Of a stretch of 64,000 bases of DNA, positions 1 to 13,492 are shown in pieces (position 1 is the stretch's first letter; each line of letters opens with the position of its first letter). The notes under the pieces are model-generated. The model searched no databases. It saw only the letters and a list, made by a program, of their open reading frames with translations, and was not told the origin of the DNA. A program made the translations under genes and the position numbers. The stretch is from Luscinia megarhynchos (taxonomy: Eukaryota > Chordata > Aves > Passeriformes > Turdidae), in assembly GCA_034336665.1 (NCBI GenBank), contig CM067568.1:13983983-14047982 (forward strand). The letters run 5' to 3'.

Positions 1-421
1 CAACAGCAAATGCAGCCAAAGAGAGGAGTGAGAATATGTGAGAGCAGAGAAAAGAGAGGCAAAGACAAGGCATGATGAACTGACCACAGCCCCCATTTCC
101 CACCCAGCTCCACCAATGGGTAAAGGAGGTAAACATTCTGAAATTAAGGTAATCCCAGGAAGAAGGGAGGAGTAGGGGAAAGATTTTTTAAAATTTATGG
201 GTTTACTTCTCCTTACCCTACTCTGATTTGATTGGTAATAAATTAATTTCCCCGAGTTGAGTGTGTTTTGCCTGTGATGGTAATTGGTGAGTGATCTCCC
301 TATCCTTACCTTGCTTCATAAGCCTTTTGTTAAATTGACTCTTTCCTGCCCAGCTGTGGGAAGGTAGTGATAAAATGGCTCTAATCTGCACCAGGTGTCC
401 AGCTGGGGTAAACCCACCACA
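1..421 (+). mobile_element. Avian ERVL-type LTR, 3' part (degraded, cut by window edge)
   Basis: The stretch with TTTGATTGGTAATAAATTAA, then TGGTAATTGGTGAGTGATCT, and an end near GGGTAAACCCACCACA matches the familiar U3-R-U5 layout of avian ERVL LTRs. An AATAAA poly(A) hexamer lies near 235, followed by a T/C-rich R-U5 region. The terminal CA is near 421. What follows (ATATATTAAG) does not look like a primer-binding site, so this is probably a solo or truncated LTR. No retroviral gene is present. Confidence 0.7.
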
Positions 422-3044
422 ATATATTAAGAGGAATTGAGACAGAAGTTTAGTCCCTGTGGAATCAACACAGAAATCAGCTACTCTTTCACAGTTGTTA
501 AAATCAGCAGATTTGCTCAGCCCTTAGTCCTTAACTCCCTTCCCATAGGGCAGCCTGTCAGCAGGTAAAGACCATTGAAAGTGTCTGAAAAATGTCCCTA
601 AAGAAAATCTTTTAAGTCCTGATCTGAAGGTGCCCGTGTCCTAATGAAGAGTGCTTGTTTTCACAAGAGCCATGGTGCCCTCCTGCCTACAGTGCCCAAC
701 TCCAGTCAGAAACTACCCTTCCTCCAGAACTAAAATTATCAAGAATATAATTCCTAAAATAATAAAAATAAATCTGCAGTTAAGATCAATGAATGCCTCA
801 TCTGCTAAAGTCATTTTTACAGTCTCTTATTCTGACCCCTGATTTACCACCTCACTCAGCTGCAAATATCTGGCAGCAGAGAGACCCTACCCAGAAACTG
901 CCCAGGTCAAGACAAGAAGGAAACCCAGGATCCCTCAGACACAGGCTGCCATTGAGGAATCTGAGTATAAATCAGCACCTCACCCATACAGTGCTTTTGC
1001 AAGCCTCACTCCTCAGCCAGGTCTGCTGTAAACAGGCTGCTTTGAATAACTTCGAAGAGGTGTGTTCCTGTTGCAACAGTGCTCACCTAAACAAGCTGAG
1101 TGTGGGAAGGCAGAAGGTAAATGCTACCCAGCAAGCAGATCTCAGAGGGGATAGGGAGCTGTTCTCGTGCCCCTTAGGCCTGTCTGCCTTCCCTGAACTG
1201 GGTGAGCAGTGCTATCAGGATCCCTTGCATCAGCCTGGCTGGTTACCAGAGAAAGCTCCCACTGATTTTAGGGACAAGGAAGCTGTGCTCCAGCTGTGGC
1301 TTCAGGGAGGAGCATATCAGGGTGCATGCAAAGTGAGACATGTGGTATAAACAGGAATTATTAGAAAAATGTTAAAGAACTGCTTTCAGTCTTTTGGGTG
1401 GGCAATTGCTGGCTTCAGTGAAGTGTTGCATGTATTGTACACACAGAGACAGGTCAGTCTGAAAATCAGAGCAGGAAACCCAGTGTGAGCATCCTTTCCC
1501 TGTGAGGCTACTTCCACATTAGCAGAGAGAACCCAACCCTGGGTGGGGTGTGTTTATGTGCTCAGCAGTTGTCGGCAGGCTGTCCAGAAGTAATGATCTC
1601 AGACAAAAATAACCCTGAAAGATCTTTCCAAATATAGTCCCTCATTATTGGTGCTGTATCAGTTTCATTTCAAGCTGTGCCTGGCAGCCTCTCTCTCTTG
1701 TCCCCTTTAAGAGGACACTAATAGGCCTGAAGCACCAGGGCCTGTCTCTAAAAGTGTTTGTAAAACCTCACCCTATGCACTTGGAAGTGTCCATGCTCAC
1801 ACCAACAATTTGAGCCAGCTGGAACCAAGCTCAATTTTATGACCTGATTTAAAGCTTCGCTGGGTTCAACAAAAGAGAAAAGGGAGAGTAGGATATGAAA
1901 TACCTGATTTTCTTCCTCTTTTTGTCGTGGAAACCTTACTAGCTGTCATACAGTGTTGGCAAAATCTTTCCATTTTACAAAGGAAGAGAGCAGATATACC
2001 CAGTGCAGCGTCTGTGCAAAAAAAAGCATAAGGCTATTGTCAGACAGCAGCTATGGACTGCTTGGAAGTGCTAACTATGCCATGTTAACTAAGCCTGGTT
2101 AGGGACTGAGAAATGGCTATGTTTGCTTCTGAGCCGTTTAGGGAATTCATGAAGCCTGCTGGCCACAATATGCCATTTTAAGGGATACAAGACTGCCTTA
2201 AAACAACTGAAGATAAATCTGAGTGACTTCAAAGGAAGACAGGCTGGTTTTTTGGATATGAAGGTAAGTTCCCACAATGTATCCCTTGCAGCTCCAGTGC
2301 CTAGAAACGAAGCAATCTCTTCCTCTGTGGACAGGGAGGGAGCCCAGAGGAGTGTGATCCACACACAGTGCCAGTCCCAGCAGGTGCACTTGTCCTGGAA
2401 AGTAGCAGGGTGTGAACTACATTTAGACAAGAAATCTGTGGTTACTCAGCCTGGAGAAAATAACCCCCAACAAATCCCAGTGGCTGCACACCTGACCTAC
2501 CACAGATGATCAGCCTGCAGCTGCAAGTTGTAGGGGTCATAAGCAAGCAGGTGCTCCTTGTTGAGGTGAGCCAAGCTTAGGCTTGGATGTGATGCTCACG
2601 GTGCCCCTGCACTGGGGGCTGCCAGTGAAAGCCCAGCTCAGGGCACAGCTGTTGCTGTCACATGCTGTGGCTTCTCAGTGGGGCCATGAAGCAAGAAGCA
2701 CTGTCCTTCCTGGGATACTCCATCTTGAAGTCAAAATGCTGCTGAGAACAGTCACTGCGGGCTGCTTCCCATTGCACACACAAATAAGCAAACAGAGCCA
2801 ACACCATCAACCCTGAGAGCCTTCTTGTGCATGAGTACAAATCTTTAAGAGCTTGGGTATGATATTTCATGGCCTGGACCTTACTTCCTATCAGGAAAAA
2901 CCCAGGCAGTAGGAAGAATACATCACATTACTCTTGGCATCTGACCAGCATACCCGTCTCAACATGCTAACAAATACAAACTGGAAAGCAAGAGGGGAAG
3001 GACTTAGAAGTCTTATTCTTCCATTAAACTGCTGTACAACTGTA

Positions 3045-3210
3045 AGCAAGCAATTAATTTCTTTCTTTCTTCAGCTATAACTGAGGTGTCAGACTTTTGC
3101 TCCACAGGAATATATCAATGCCTTCTCTCACTGATGCCATTAAATTGTGAAGTGCATTCAGATATTTGGCTCCCAAAGCACTTTAGAAATGCATGATTAA
3201 ATTACACCCA
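3045..3210 (+). repeat. Ancient SINE remnant (MIR/CORE-SINE-like)
   Basis: GCAAGCAATTAATTTCTTTC followed by a CAGCTATAACTGAGG block resembles the MIR core (gcaagtcacttaacctctctg...tcagtt). It is followed by a tail with GTGAAGTGCATTCAG and AAAGCACTTTAGAAATGCAT. Identity is low and the family assignment is tentative. Confidence 0.4.
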
Positions 3211-4559
3211 ATTATAAACCAAAGCAGGTGATCTTGTAGAGGAAGGGATATTGCTCTGCTGTTGTTTTTCTGAGGCATTAATAGTCTACAGAATGCTCAG
3301 GGGAAATCAAGGGGAACTGCTTGTACAATTTAATTTCCAGTGTCCACTACAAATCTTCTATTTTCAGCCTGTATTTAAACACATTTCTTAAAGTACTTAA
3401 TACTGCTTGCTGTGTAGACTTGGGATCTCATCAGTTAAATCCTGTGGATTGTAAATGCAACAGTGTATGGCAAAATTTTTTCATGAGACCTCATTCTCAG
3501 AAAAAAGCTTATCTCCTCATTCTCCTTTGGAGTTTTTCTACCATTTCCCAGGTTTATGCAAATAAACCTTGTGACTTGCCGTGTATAATGAAGATTAGGA
3601 AATCAGCTCACATCTGTGTCCTGATGGTCCTGCCTGAAGACAGGTAGGCTGTTATAAAAGGAATGTAGTACAAGACACCCCCAACCTAACTTCCCTTCAT
3701 TTACAACTCTCCTATGCTTACCTACATGCATAGAAGTTACTGAAGTCATTTCAGACTCTGTAGAACCCAGGGCTAGAGCCCACACAAGAGCACAAGTACA
3801 GCCATGTAACTGGAAGTGCTCTTTCTCAGCTGCACACATAGCCAAAGTAACGTACCTATGGTCTAATCAATCAGGAAAGGGTGATTGGTAAATACAAATA
3901 CGCAATTTGACAACTCATTATTCCTTTTAGTGTACCACTCATTCTGTCCATTTAATGTGTTATCCATTACTCTTAATGGGATTAGAAGACTCATAGCATG
4001 TGGATAGGCTTCTGAAGAAAGAGATGCCTAATCTAGTAATATGTATTAATATATAATTTTTTACATTACTATATTGTTTATCACACCAGGCACAGGTCAA
4101 TCCAAAAAAACTGTCTTTAATCTCACCATTTAGGGTCACTGCATTCTGCAATTTCCCAGACTGGGCAGAAGGATCGCTTGCCATTTTGCCTTGATGAGCT
4201 GGGCCATGTTCAGTTATGTTTGGGAGCACTGCTGATTAGACATCCATGTTATGATTAGGCACGTGTAGGGAGCTACTGAAGAAAGAAGAAGGCATTTACC
4301 TGACAGGATGACCTCTAAATCTTTAATTTAATGTGCTTTCAGTGACTTCTGGTCCAGAAAAACTGTCACACAGTCTCCTACATGTCACAGATTTCTTTGC
4401 TTCTCATTTAGTGAACAAATCCCAGTCAGACTGAAAATGTGCTACAAGACAAATGACTTGTAACACCAATCTTCTGTTCTGTCAAGACATGATGATATCA
4501 CCCTCTGAGCACACAGATGTCCTGAATTTTAATTTAAACAGGATCTGCATAGAGTGCTA

Positions 4560-4745
4560 TGTAATGGGCTACATACACATGTAATAAAAGGAAGCCTGGT
4601 CCTGAAGAGATTGCCAGCAAATGGAAGGGATAGAAGAGAAGGTATTTTTGTATCTAATCCCCAGGTGAGCACCTGAGGTGCAAAGTAGGTTAGTGACATA
4701 CCCAAGGCCACACAGGGAACTTGAGCTTAAACCCTAGTCTTGTGC
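4560..4745 (-). repeat. Ancient MIR-like SINE remnant
   Basis: Contains TTAGTGACATACCCAAGGCC followed by ACACAGGGAACTTGAGCTTA and AACCCTAGTCTTGTGCTTA, close to the MIR segment cttgcccaaggtcacacag...aacccaggtct. The orientation call is tentative. Confidence 0.5.
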
Positions 4746-7700
4746 TTACCTCTGTGTTTGGAGACGTTCCATTGCTCCTGTGAACCCAGAGGGTCAGTGT
4801 CCCCACTGTCATTGCAGACAATGACTCAGAAGAAGTATTTCCTCCCTGGGAGCAGGCTTGTGACAGGGTATTTACTGCTGTAGAACTTCCCTGTGCCTGT
4901 GAACCACACATCAGTACTGACATCACATTGCAGGACACCATAACACATCTCCTAGTTGTCTTATGCACCTGAGCTGTGGTTTAGGGTCCTGGTGTCTGAG
5001 ACTCCTTCAGCCAGCTGCAGATTACTGGGTGGTCAGGGAAAGCTAAGAATTAATAAGCCATTTAAGCACTAGTTTATTCTGTTTGGTTTCCCTCCCTCTG
5101 TCCTTCTTTGGGGCAAAAATATTCACTTCCAAAGTCACTTTATATCTAGGAAAGTACTTCCTTCCTTGATTTCTTCTAGCCTGAGAAATCTGAGGGCAAA
5201 TTTGTACTGTGCAATTACCTTCTGATGAAAAAATAGGGTTGTTGGTTTTGAAAAGCATTCTCTGAAAGGATAAAAAGTACATAGGTCTGTAACCCCAGCA
5301 GATCACTACAGTAATAGGAATCTCTCTAAGGACCCAAGCAAGCCTGCCTCAGACCCACTGGCAATGGAAATGATGTCACCAGATTGCTGAGAGGACAGAC
5401 ACTGTTGTGTCAGTGCTGTTATAGGGATTAGCCTGTTCAAATAATGATGTGAAAAACAAGGTAGCATTGGGAATGTCTGAAGCAACAACTCCTTTCCGTC
5501 CACATTGAACAGAGTAAATAAAGCACCAGCAGTACCATCCTAATTCCTTGGCTCTGAGCCATACTGCTTCCAGGCTTCAGCTAACATGAAGGAGGGAGTT
5601 GGGAAACACAATGAAGAAGTAGGAAAGTCTTTTCTGACCAGGGAGTCTTTCTCCCCTTTAGTGAAAACATTTTGGATTGCTCCTGTGGCCTATTTTGGAT
5701 AAAGGGTTGCGTCATTGGAAGCATCTGGATTTTTTTTTTTAAAAGAAAAACCTAACTGTAGTACTAATGCAGAAATTGTGTGTGATTTTCATCAGCAGAA
5801 GAGTACCTCCTGTTAGTACCCTAAGATGATGAAGTTTTCTCTATACTGTACCTGCAGCTTGCATGTTAATGTTGTCAGGAACATCTCTGCAACTCTTCTT
5901 GAATTTAATGCGGAACAGGTCAGAAACAAATCACTTGTTGTTGTGGATCAGGGCTAGGAATGGTTCCTGTCCTCCCTCTCTTTGCCACACCACTGGTGGT
6001 GGTGGGGACCATAAAGTTCTGCTTCCTGGCTTGGGCAGCAACAGAAACAAATCCAATCTTTGAGCACAGCAGGGATGTCTGTGGCTACAGGAGCTACTTG
6101 TACAGAATCAGCCCAATAGAAAAATGTTTCAAAGACAGCAGTGCTGGATATTTCTTCAGTCTGCAAAGGCAATGGCAGGCTTTGTCTCCAGCAAAGTACA
6201 CACAGCTGGCATGGCCTAGGAGATTCCACATAACCTCATGCTACAGCTCATTAGTTTGATCATCTTGAAAGCTGAGGGAAAACAGCTGGTGTGATACAGA
6301 TCAAATCATACTATTTAAACTGAGAGTACCTTCTTACAATGGGGCTTATTTTGCAAGGTCCTGTGGAGCCTGAGTTCATGTAGATCTATAATTAAAAAAA
6401 AAAGGAAATTATATAAATTGCTGTTAACATCTATATAAATGAGCTTAACATCCATGTCAATTTAAATTGGACCTCAGACAGGGCAGTGTTGAGACCTCAA
6501 GCATTGTCTTTATAACCCTTGGCCACTCAAGGTTTAATCATGAATGATTTCTCTTCACCTAACGTGAACTGCAGTTGCATGCTTGAAAAATTCTCCTTCT
6601 CATGGTGAATCACAGAGCCTCCCCAATGTTTTATGGTTTGTTGAGCACTGATGCTCCCCCTGTGAAGGGCTGGGTTGTGCAGCTGACAAACCTATGTTCA
6701 CAGAAGTCCCTCTATCACCACTGTGTGGGGCCTATAAAAAGGCTTGCCATAAAAACAGCAAGCAGTTATGCAGGGCTTTGTGAACCTGAAGCTCTGCATG
6801 AGTTTTCTCCAAGAGTCAACTTTTAAACCCGAGTGACAGCTTGTGATAAAGGCCAAAGGGCAACTCCAGCATTCAAAACCCTGCAGTTGTATTTCATCAG
6901 ATGCCCAAGAAAACCCTAATTGCAGGATTTCTGCTCTGACAGCACTCAACACAGAAGCTCACAGAAAAGATAAGTGAAGACATAGTGCTGTCCCAGCACA
7001 AACCACCATGTGGCTCTTCAGCCTTACAGTCAGATCAAACCTGGGTGGGTGGGAATAAAAAAAGACAGAGAGAGAAAAATTCAAAAAATAAGAGAATGAG
7101 AGATTGCACAGAAAGGTACAGCCATTTTTTAGCCTGTTGAGTCATGTCAGAGAATACAAGATGAACCCTTCAGACTGTTTCAGCAGATGGCACTACATGT
7201 AAGGGTTAAGATATTGTTAGCTCTTCTCTCAATAGTTGTGCAACCACAAGAAAAACATCAATGCAATCAACTGCTTTCTGGTAAGCACCTACTCAGGACA
7301 ATTTCAGGTGAGGTGGGTGGAACAGGAATATTTTAAAATTATGTAAAAAATGTGCCCAAAAAAGTGTAATTTACATGTAATACAAGAATGAGAACAAAAG
7401 AAAGGAAAAGGCAGTTTTAATGCCTCATTTGATGATTTTACTGTCTAAATTCTGCCACAAGCAGTTTTGTATAATGTCTGTTTCTTACAGGACTTCTCAT
7501 ACTCTTCAGCACAGTACTTCAGGTTGCCATGCCACACCAGAGAAGCTTGTCTGGAGCCTCTGGGATTTTTTGGTGTTTATTTGATGATACAGTAACAAAG
7601 CCATGCCCCATGGATAGGTTGTGTAGGTCCAAAGTGGAGACTGAGAAATGACCATTTTTCATACTGGCCACCTGGATTTTGCCTTCTGAGGCTTCCTCAG

Positions 7701-10700
7701 TGAAACCTGAATGTCCTTCTGCTCTACTCATGAATCACCTGTTCCTGCTGGCCTTACTGCTACTGAGGACAGCCAGCACCATGCTTTGTCACCTGGGAGT
7801 ATCTAAGACAGAAAGCCTGAATTTTCTAATTAATAATTAAGCAAACAAGTTCTAAACAATAAAGATGTAGATGCTTTGCTGCCTCAATTAGTAAGGTAGC
7901 TAGGGATTTCATGGCAGGTCATTCTCATTCATGTCTTCATCCTCAAGACATAATTAGTGTACTTGAAGCATGACCTCTGCTAATATTACTTCAGCTTTTG
8001 GTGCCAGAATCCTGAGTGCTCACTGAGGGCGTGAAAGGATTATAGTCCTGTCTCAGTAACACCACATATTTACAGCAAATGGCTGTTTCAAATATGATGG
8101 TTTGTTTACTGTAGCATCAAGTGTCCTAACCCATCTCAGACTACTGAATCCATGTCAGAAATCAGAGAATCTTCCAACAGTGACTTCTGTAACCACATGT
8201 GAGGTGTGATGTGAGAAGTCATGTGGTGGAAAAAAACAACTATTGCACCTTTAAACTTGACACATTCATTCAGGGGACACAGTAGCAAGGATAGCAGAAT
8301 GATTTAAATTTGGCTCAAGGATTGCACAACTTTGTGCTGCTCTATATTTCTCTCAGAACCTCTGAAAATTGAATAAAACCCAGTTGAGCAGTGATGATAA
8401 ATGGGTTTTTTTAGGTGCAAGGTGAATCTGATAAAAGTTTACAAAATGTGGTATATGTTAAAAACAAAAGAAAGTAACAGCTGTCAGATAGGAGTTCCAG
8501 CTAGATGGATACTGCAGGTCTTACCTGAAGGTGACATTGCTAGAATTCCTCTCTCTAATAACTCTGCTTCTCCCACACCAGCTTCACTCATGGCTTGGGT
8601 TCAGAAGTAGTATTTGTCTGTAAGTGGTACTAGAGATAGGGATCTTGGTGCATTTTGTCTGCTTTTTGGTGTCCTCAACTCATGTCTCTAATGTGTATCC
8701 TTACAGAGCATCTGGTTCCCTTCTGGTTAAGCCAAGGCTGGAGTTGGAAAATCCACCACCTTCAGCAGTTCTGAAGGCTCTGCGACAGCAGGAGAGTCCA
8801 CAGTATGCAGATATCAATACAGAACTGGTCCCATTGCCAAACCTGCAGGGTTTTGGGGTACAAAAAGAGCCTTAATAAACACAGAGCAAAATCTGTCCAG
8901 CAAAGCAATGTGATTCCTAAGAGGGCACATAATAGAGACACTGTTCCAAGGCTGGCCATTTAAGAAAAAAACTCAAACATTCTGGCACAGAATCATCTGA
9001 GAGTCTGCTATGACCACTGCCCACCACTCACATGTGCTTAGAGGAGGTGTTTAGCATTAAAGGTTTGCTTCTGTCTCTTCCTAGCTGGCTGGTGAACTCT
9101 GCAGTACATTTCCTACAACCTGTTTTCTATGACTTTGAGACCGTTGTGTCTCTTCTTGTTTAATAAATCCCTCCTAAAGTCCTGTGGGAAGTAGTCAGGT
9201 GCTATGTGGACTGGGATTAGGGATTGTGTGTACTGACTTGCAAGATCCTATTAATGTTCTTCAAGGTTATTTGCCAAAGATCACAGTACCCCTAATTAAT
9301 AGTAATTTAAAAAAATACAGATCTTGCTTTTTGCTCTTTAGTCCACTTTGTAGCAGCCTCATAATATAGGAGAAGAACAAAAGATGGACTGTTAAAAAAG
9401 CTGTATGTTTTCAATCAAAAAAATTGGGAGTTGTGTATCCAAATATAAGTTCTGCTCTGAAATTCTCAGCTAAGATGCAACAACCTTCCCCCTGGCACCA
9501 AAAAAATCACCCAGTGCAGCATGCCACAACAAACTTGATTCTAATGACTTTTATACAAAGCTCTCATTTGAGCACAGGGGTCATAAGGAAAACAATGCAT
9601 ATGGGCAGAGGGTATTCTCCTCTCCTAAGCCTAATATGAGATAATGCAAGTCTTCAAATAGGAGAAGAATCATAGCTCCAGGCTTTAAATTATTTTTTTT
9701 GTTGTCTTCTGATGTAAAGGAGCCTGAATGCTTTCCCATCTGAGTAACTATTTAACCTCAAGGCTTTCATCTACTACATAGAATTCTCTGGTTTTTCAGC
9801 TTTACTGGCTTCCACACTTGGTCAATTTTTTTCTGAATTATGTGCAACTACTAAGGCCCTCTTCAGTATCTATTACAGGATTCCATCAATAGTTTAGGAT
9901 ATTTATTGATGGCATTGACAGTCTTTTGTCTGTAAAATGCTTCAGCCGTATAGGGTAAGAAGCCTGCTACTGGCACAAAATAAAATTTGCCCATTTCAGC
10001 ATTTCTGAGGCTACCGTAAATCCTTTGGAATTTGTCTGTGGTATTGATCAGTTTAGAACTAAGCACAGACCCTTTACTACTAAAAATCCAGTATTAAAAT
10101 AAAAGAATGTAAGCAACTTTCATTAATTTCATGGGAATTTTCTTTTCTTTTAAAAGGGTTGATAAGCATGGTAACACGTATGATAAATTATATTCTTTGG
10201 CATACATTATGGCCTTTGGCAACCTCTATGTGAACCTTAAATACTAAAGCTACCTACACCTCAGAACACCTTCATCACATCGATCTCTGCTGTTTGCAGA
10301 TACTTAATTCCCCCCAACTGGGAATCCCTGTGTCCTTGTTTTAATAGTTACACAGGGATCACTAATTTCATTTTTTTATTGCTTTTGGACTGAGATAAAT
10401 CAAGAAGATGAAAAGAACAGAGAGAGAGAGGAAAATAAAAGCCAAAAGATGGCTACAGTTGCTTATCATCCCTCTGAATGAGGCCCAGCCTGTCCCTTAG
10501 CAGTGACTGGCAGCCCCCAGACATTTCTCCCCAGTTTATATTCTAAGCATGATAGTCTATGGTATAAGAATATCCCTCTGGCCAGGTTGGGACAGCTGTC
10601 CTTGCCATGCTCCCTCCCAGCTTTCTCGTGCACTTGCTCACTGGCAAAGCATGGGAAACTAAATAGTCCTTTAATAAGAGAAAACACTACTTAGCTACAA

Positions 10701-11789
10701 AATCCAAAGCAGCATTGTACTAGCTACTAAGAAGAAAATTAACTTTTATCCCAGCTAAAACCAGAACAATACCATGAGTGATTACAATTTAATTAACATG
10801 AAATCCCAACATTTTGAATGAGATAGAGGAAAGAATCCAAGAAAGAACCAAAATATTAACAGAAAGAGAAGAGCAACAGTCTCGTTAGTCAGATGCTGCT
10901 GCTGATAGGAACAGTCCCATGTGTTGCACAAGCTGTGTTAAACATGGATCATACGGCTGCTATCTGATGGCTACAACAAAATCAGTCACTTGTTCAAGTC
11001 AGGCCTGGTCTAATTTAGTAAAGAGCAGTCAAAATTAGCCAAATCCATAGGTGTGACTTTCAGAGGTACTGAATTATCTGGTCTCTCATTGTTGCTTGTG
11101 GGTAACAAGCCATTCAAGCAACTTTTGTGGGACAGCACTCTCAGAGGCTCTACACAGAGGAAAATCAAATTAGCACAGAACAGTCACAATTCATTGACTC
11201 CAAATTGTGTGCATGTGTTATATTTGTGTGTGTAAAGAAATATATATATGTATAGCAGGAAGTCAAGGAGGGTAACTTATGTGTTTAGATTTATTAATAG
11301 TCTTTTCTAAAGACCATTTCATTGCCACCTACTTCCCTTGGTAATTTCAAACGCTTAAACATTTCAGTTATTGCACTTATTCTGAAAATAAACTCTTTCT
11401 TCAGTGCATTACAGAGCAGCTCAGAAACATCTTCCCTAATCCATAGGAAGTTTGGACAAAAAATGTAAAGCTTTAAGTGAAAAATGATATATATTGCTTC
11501 AAGCTGTTGATTTTCTTTCTTAAATGTTTCAATAGCCCAAACTTGCTGTTTGCCTTGTGTATCCTGTGATGCACTCTGGTCTTGGAAATGGGGACTATAA
11601 AATTGCTTCCATTGGGGATGAAAGATGGGAACAAGAGGTCTCATGGAATAGTTTGAGTTGGGACTTCTAAAGCTCATCTTCTATAAAGCTCATCATGCAA
11701 TAAGCAGTGACGTCTTCAATTAGATCAGGTATCTGAACTATAACTCCCAGAAGATAGTTCAGCAGTGTTTTCTGAGTAAATTAGTTTTT

Positions 11790-12057
11790 CATAGAAGGGC
11801 TTTGGTTGGAAAGAATCTTAAAGATCATCTTCTGATCCTCTGCCATAAGCAGGGACATTTCCTACTAGACCAGGTTGCTTAGAGCCCTATCCAACCTGGT
11901 CTGGAACACTTCCAGGGATAGGGCATCCACAGCATCTCTGGGCAACCTGTTCCAGTGCCTCATCACTCCCACAGTATGGAATTTCTTCCTAATGTTAATC
12001 TAAACTTACCCTTGAAGCCATTGCCCCTTTTCCTATCACTACATTCCTCTCCAGGCA
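11790..12057 (-). mobile_element. CR1 LINE 3'-end fragment
   Basis: Reverse complement of a CR1 3' end. On the plus strand it begins ATAGAAGGGCTTTGGTTGGA and continues with AACCTGGTCTGGAACACTTC and GGGCAACCTGTTCCAGTGCC, all diagnostic of avian CR1 tails. It is 5'-truncated and lies in the flank downstream of PTPN5. Confidence 0.9.
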
Positions 12058-12845
12058 CAGTGAAATTTCAGATTCAGCATAATGGCTCCACTGTCTTTTC
12101 TCACCAGAGTTTTGGTTGTAATGCAGTCACTTTTTTTTTCCACCACCACATTTTTTTTCTCTGTCTCCTCCATGCTGTCCTTGATGTGACTTTGGGCCTT
12201 GGTTTTGCCTTGGAAGGGACCTCGATGCCTGCAGTGTGCTCTGTTCTTCACAGGGACACTGTGTGTCGCAAAAAGCTCGAGGACAGCTTCTTCAATAATT
12301 GGAGAATCTGGAAAGAACAGAAGACACTTGAAGGCTGTAGGTGCAAATGTAACTTGGCATCTATCCTGTATCTGCGAGTTCCCAGAAAAAGTGGTCCAAA
12401 ACTGGGCCCCTCATACACTCCTTCATGCTTTTACTATCAGAATTTGTATTTTGTGAAAGTCTTCAAGGACACTCAAAATGTTGTCTTATGCTTTGATTAT
12501 GTTTTGAATCAGCTGATTTAGTTCTGTTTTTTATACATTAAGTCACCTGCCCTACTTTAGTTGTTCATCTCAGCAGAAAAAGAGGGAGCTCTGGAAAGTA
12601 GCAAATCCCAAAGCCCCACATTTCCCCAGGACCTGGAGATTTGATTCCAGGCAGTTTCTCAGTTTTGTAAAGCATCTTTCTGCTGTTCTTCCCTGAAGTC
12701 CCATGGGTATATATCCAAAGATCATGATAAAGATACTAGAATCAGAGTTGGTAAAGAAAATGCTTCTCCTCATTTGTAGCAGAGCAATATGAGGGGACAT
12801 GATAAGGATGTCTGGCACATAAGAAAACCCAAAACAAAACCAACA

Positions 12846-13157
12846 GGTTCCCAGTACCTGAAGGGAGCCTACAAGAGAGATTGGGAGAAATTATTTACTA
12901 GGGCATGTAGTGTCAGGACAAGGGATGAAGGCTTTTAACTGAAAGAGAGTAGGTTTAGATTAGATATTAGGGAGAAATTCTTTACTGTGAGGGTGGCAAG
13001 GCACTGGAACAAGTTGCCCAGAGAAGCTATGGATGTCCCATCCCTGGAAATGTTGAAGGCCACAGGAAAGATGGTACTCTGAGCGACCTGGTCTAGTAAA
13101 AGAGTGGAACTAGAGGATTTTTTAAGTCCTTTCCAACCTGAGGCATCCTATGATTCT
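12846..13157 (+). mobile_element. CR1 LINE 3'-end fragment
   Basis: Contains CCAGTACCTGAAGGGAGCCT, GCACTGGAACAAGTTGCCCA and the terminal TTTCCAACCTGAGGCATCCT with TATGATTCT, the usual CR1 end. Only about 310 bp remains. It faces the opposite way to the CR1 piece at 11790-12057, 0.8 kb away, so the two are separate insertions. Confidence 0.92.
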
Positions 13158-13460
13158 AAACATATTTGTTGTTTTTTTATGTCTTTCTTTATTTTTGTCA
13201 CACAATGTGTAGTTCCAGAAATCGCAATTCTCTGCTGATACTCAGGAAAACCCACTCTCCCTATACCAAAGCTTTGCTGTGGATGTATTTTCACTGTAGC
13301 ACAGGTGTGACAAACATTCAGTGTGGCAGACACAGCACCTGTACTCCTGTTTGTCCTGCCTGTGGTCTTATCCGTGCTGCCCTGCTCCAGCTGGTAGAAG
13401 AGGCTTTTTGCCATGCTGAACGCCCATCTGGCGCCATCTGCCTGCCAACAGCAGAGCGAT

Positions 13461-13492
13461 AAAAATAAAATAAAAATAAATAATAATAATAG
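13461..13492. repeat. A/T simple repeat (AAATA/AAT-type)
   Basis: AAAAATAAAATAAAAATAAA followed by TAATAATAATAG is a low-complexity microsatellite-like run, 0.3 kb after the end of the CR1 at 12846-13157. Confidence 0.85.

Larger units (their letters stand above)
422..11789. other. Gene-poor flank, left part
   Basis: No exon set with consistent splicing or recognisable domain was found on either strand. The open frames are short and lack family motifs. Apart from the two SINE-like remnants there is only AT-rich unique sequence, plus one isolated exon-like signal at 8707-8875 described among the findings. The neighbour expected from mammalian synteny, IGSF22, was not recognised. Confidence 0.5.

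Noticed and set aside
793..1350. 185-codon open frame on the plus strand
   Set aside because: No domain, no supporting splice or start context, composition like random AT/GC-mixed intergenic sequence; not recognised as any family.
11955..12521. 188-codon open frame on the plus strand
   Set aside because: Its first part is antisense to the CR1 tail at 11790-12057, and the rest has no recognisable protein features.
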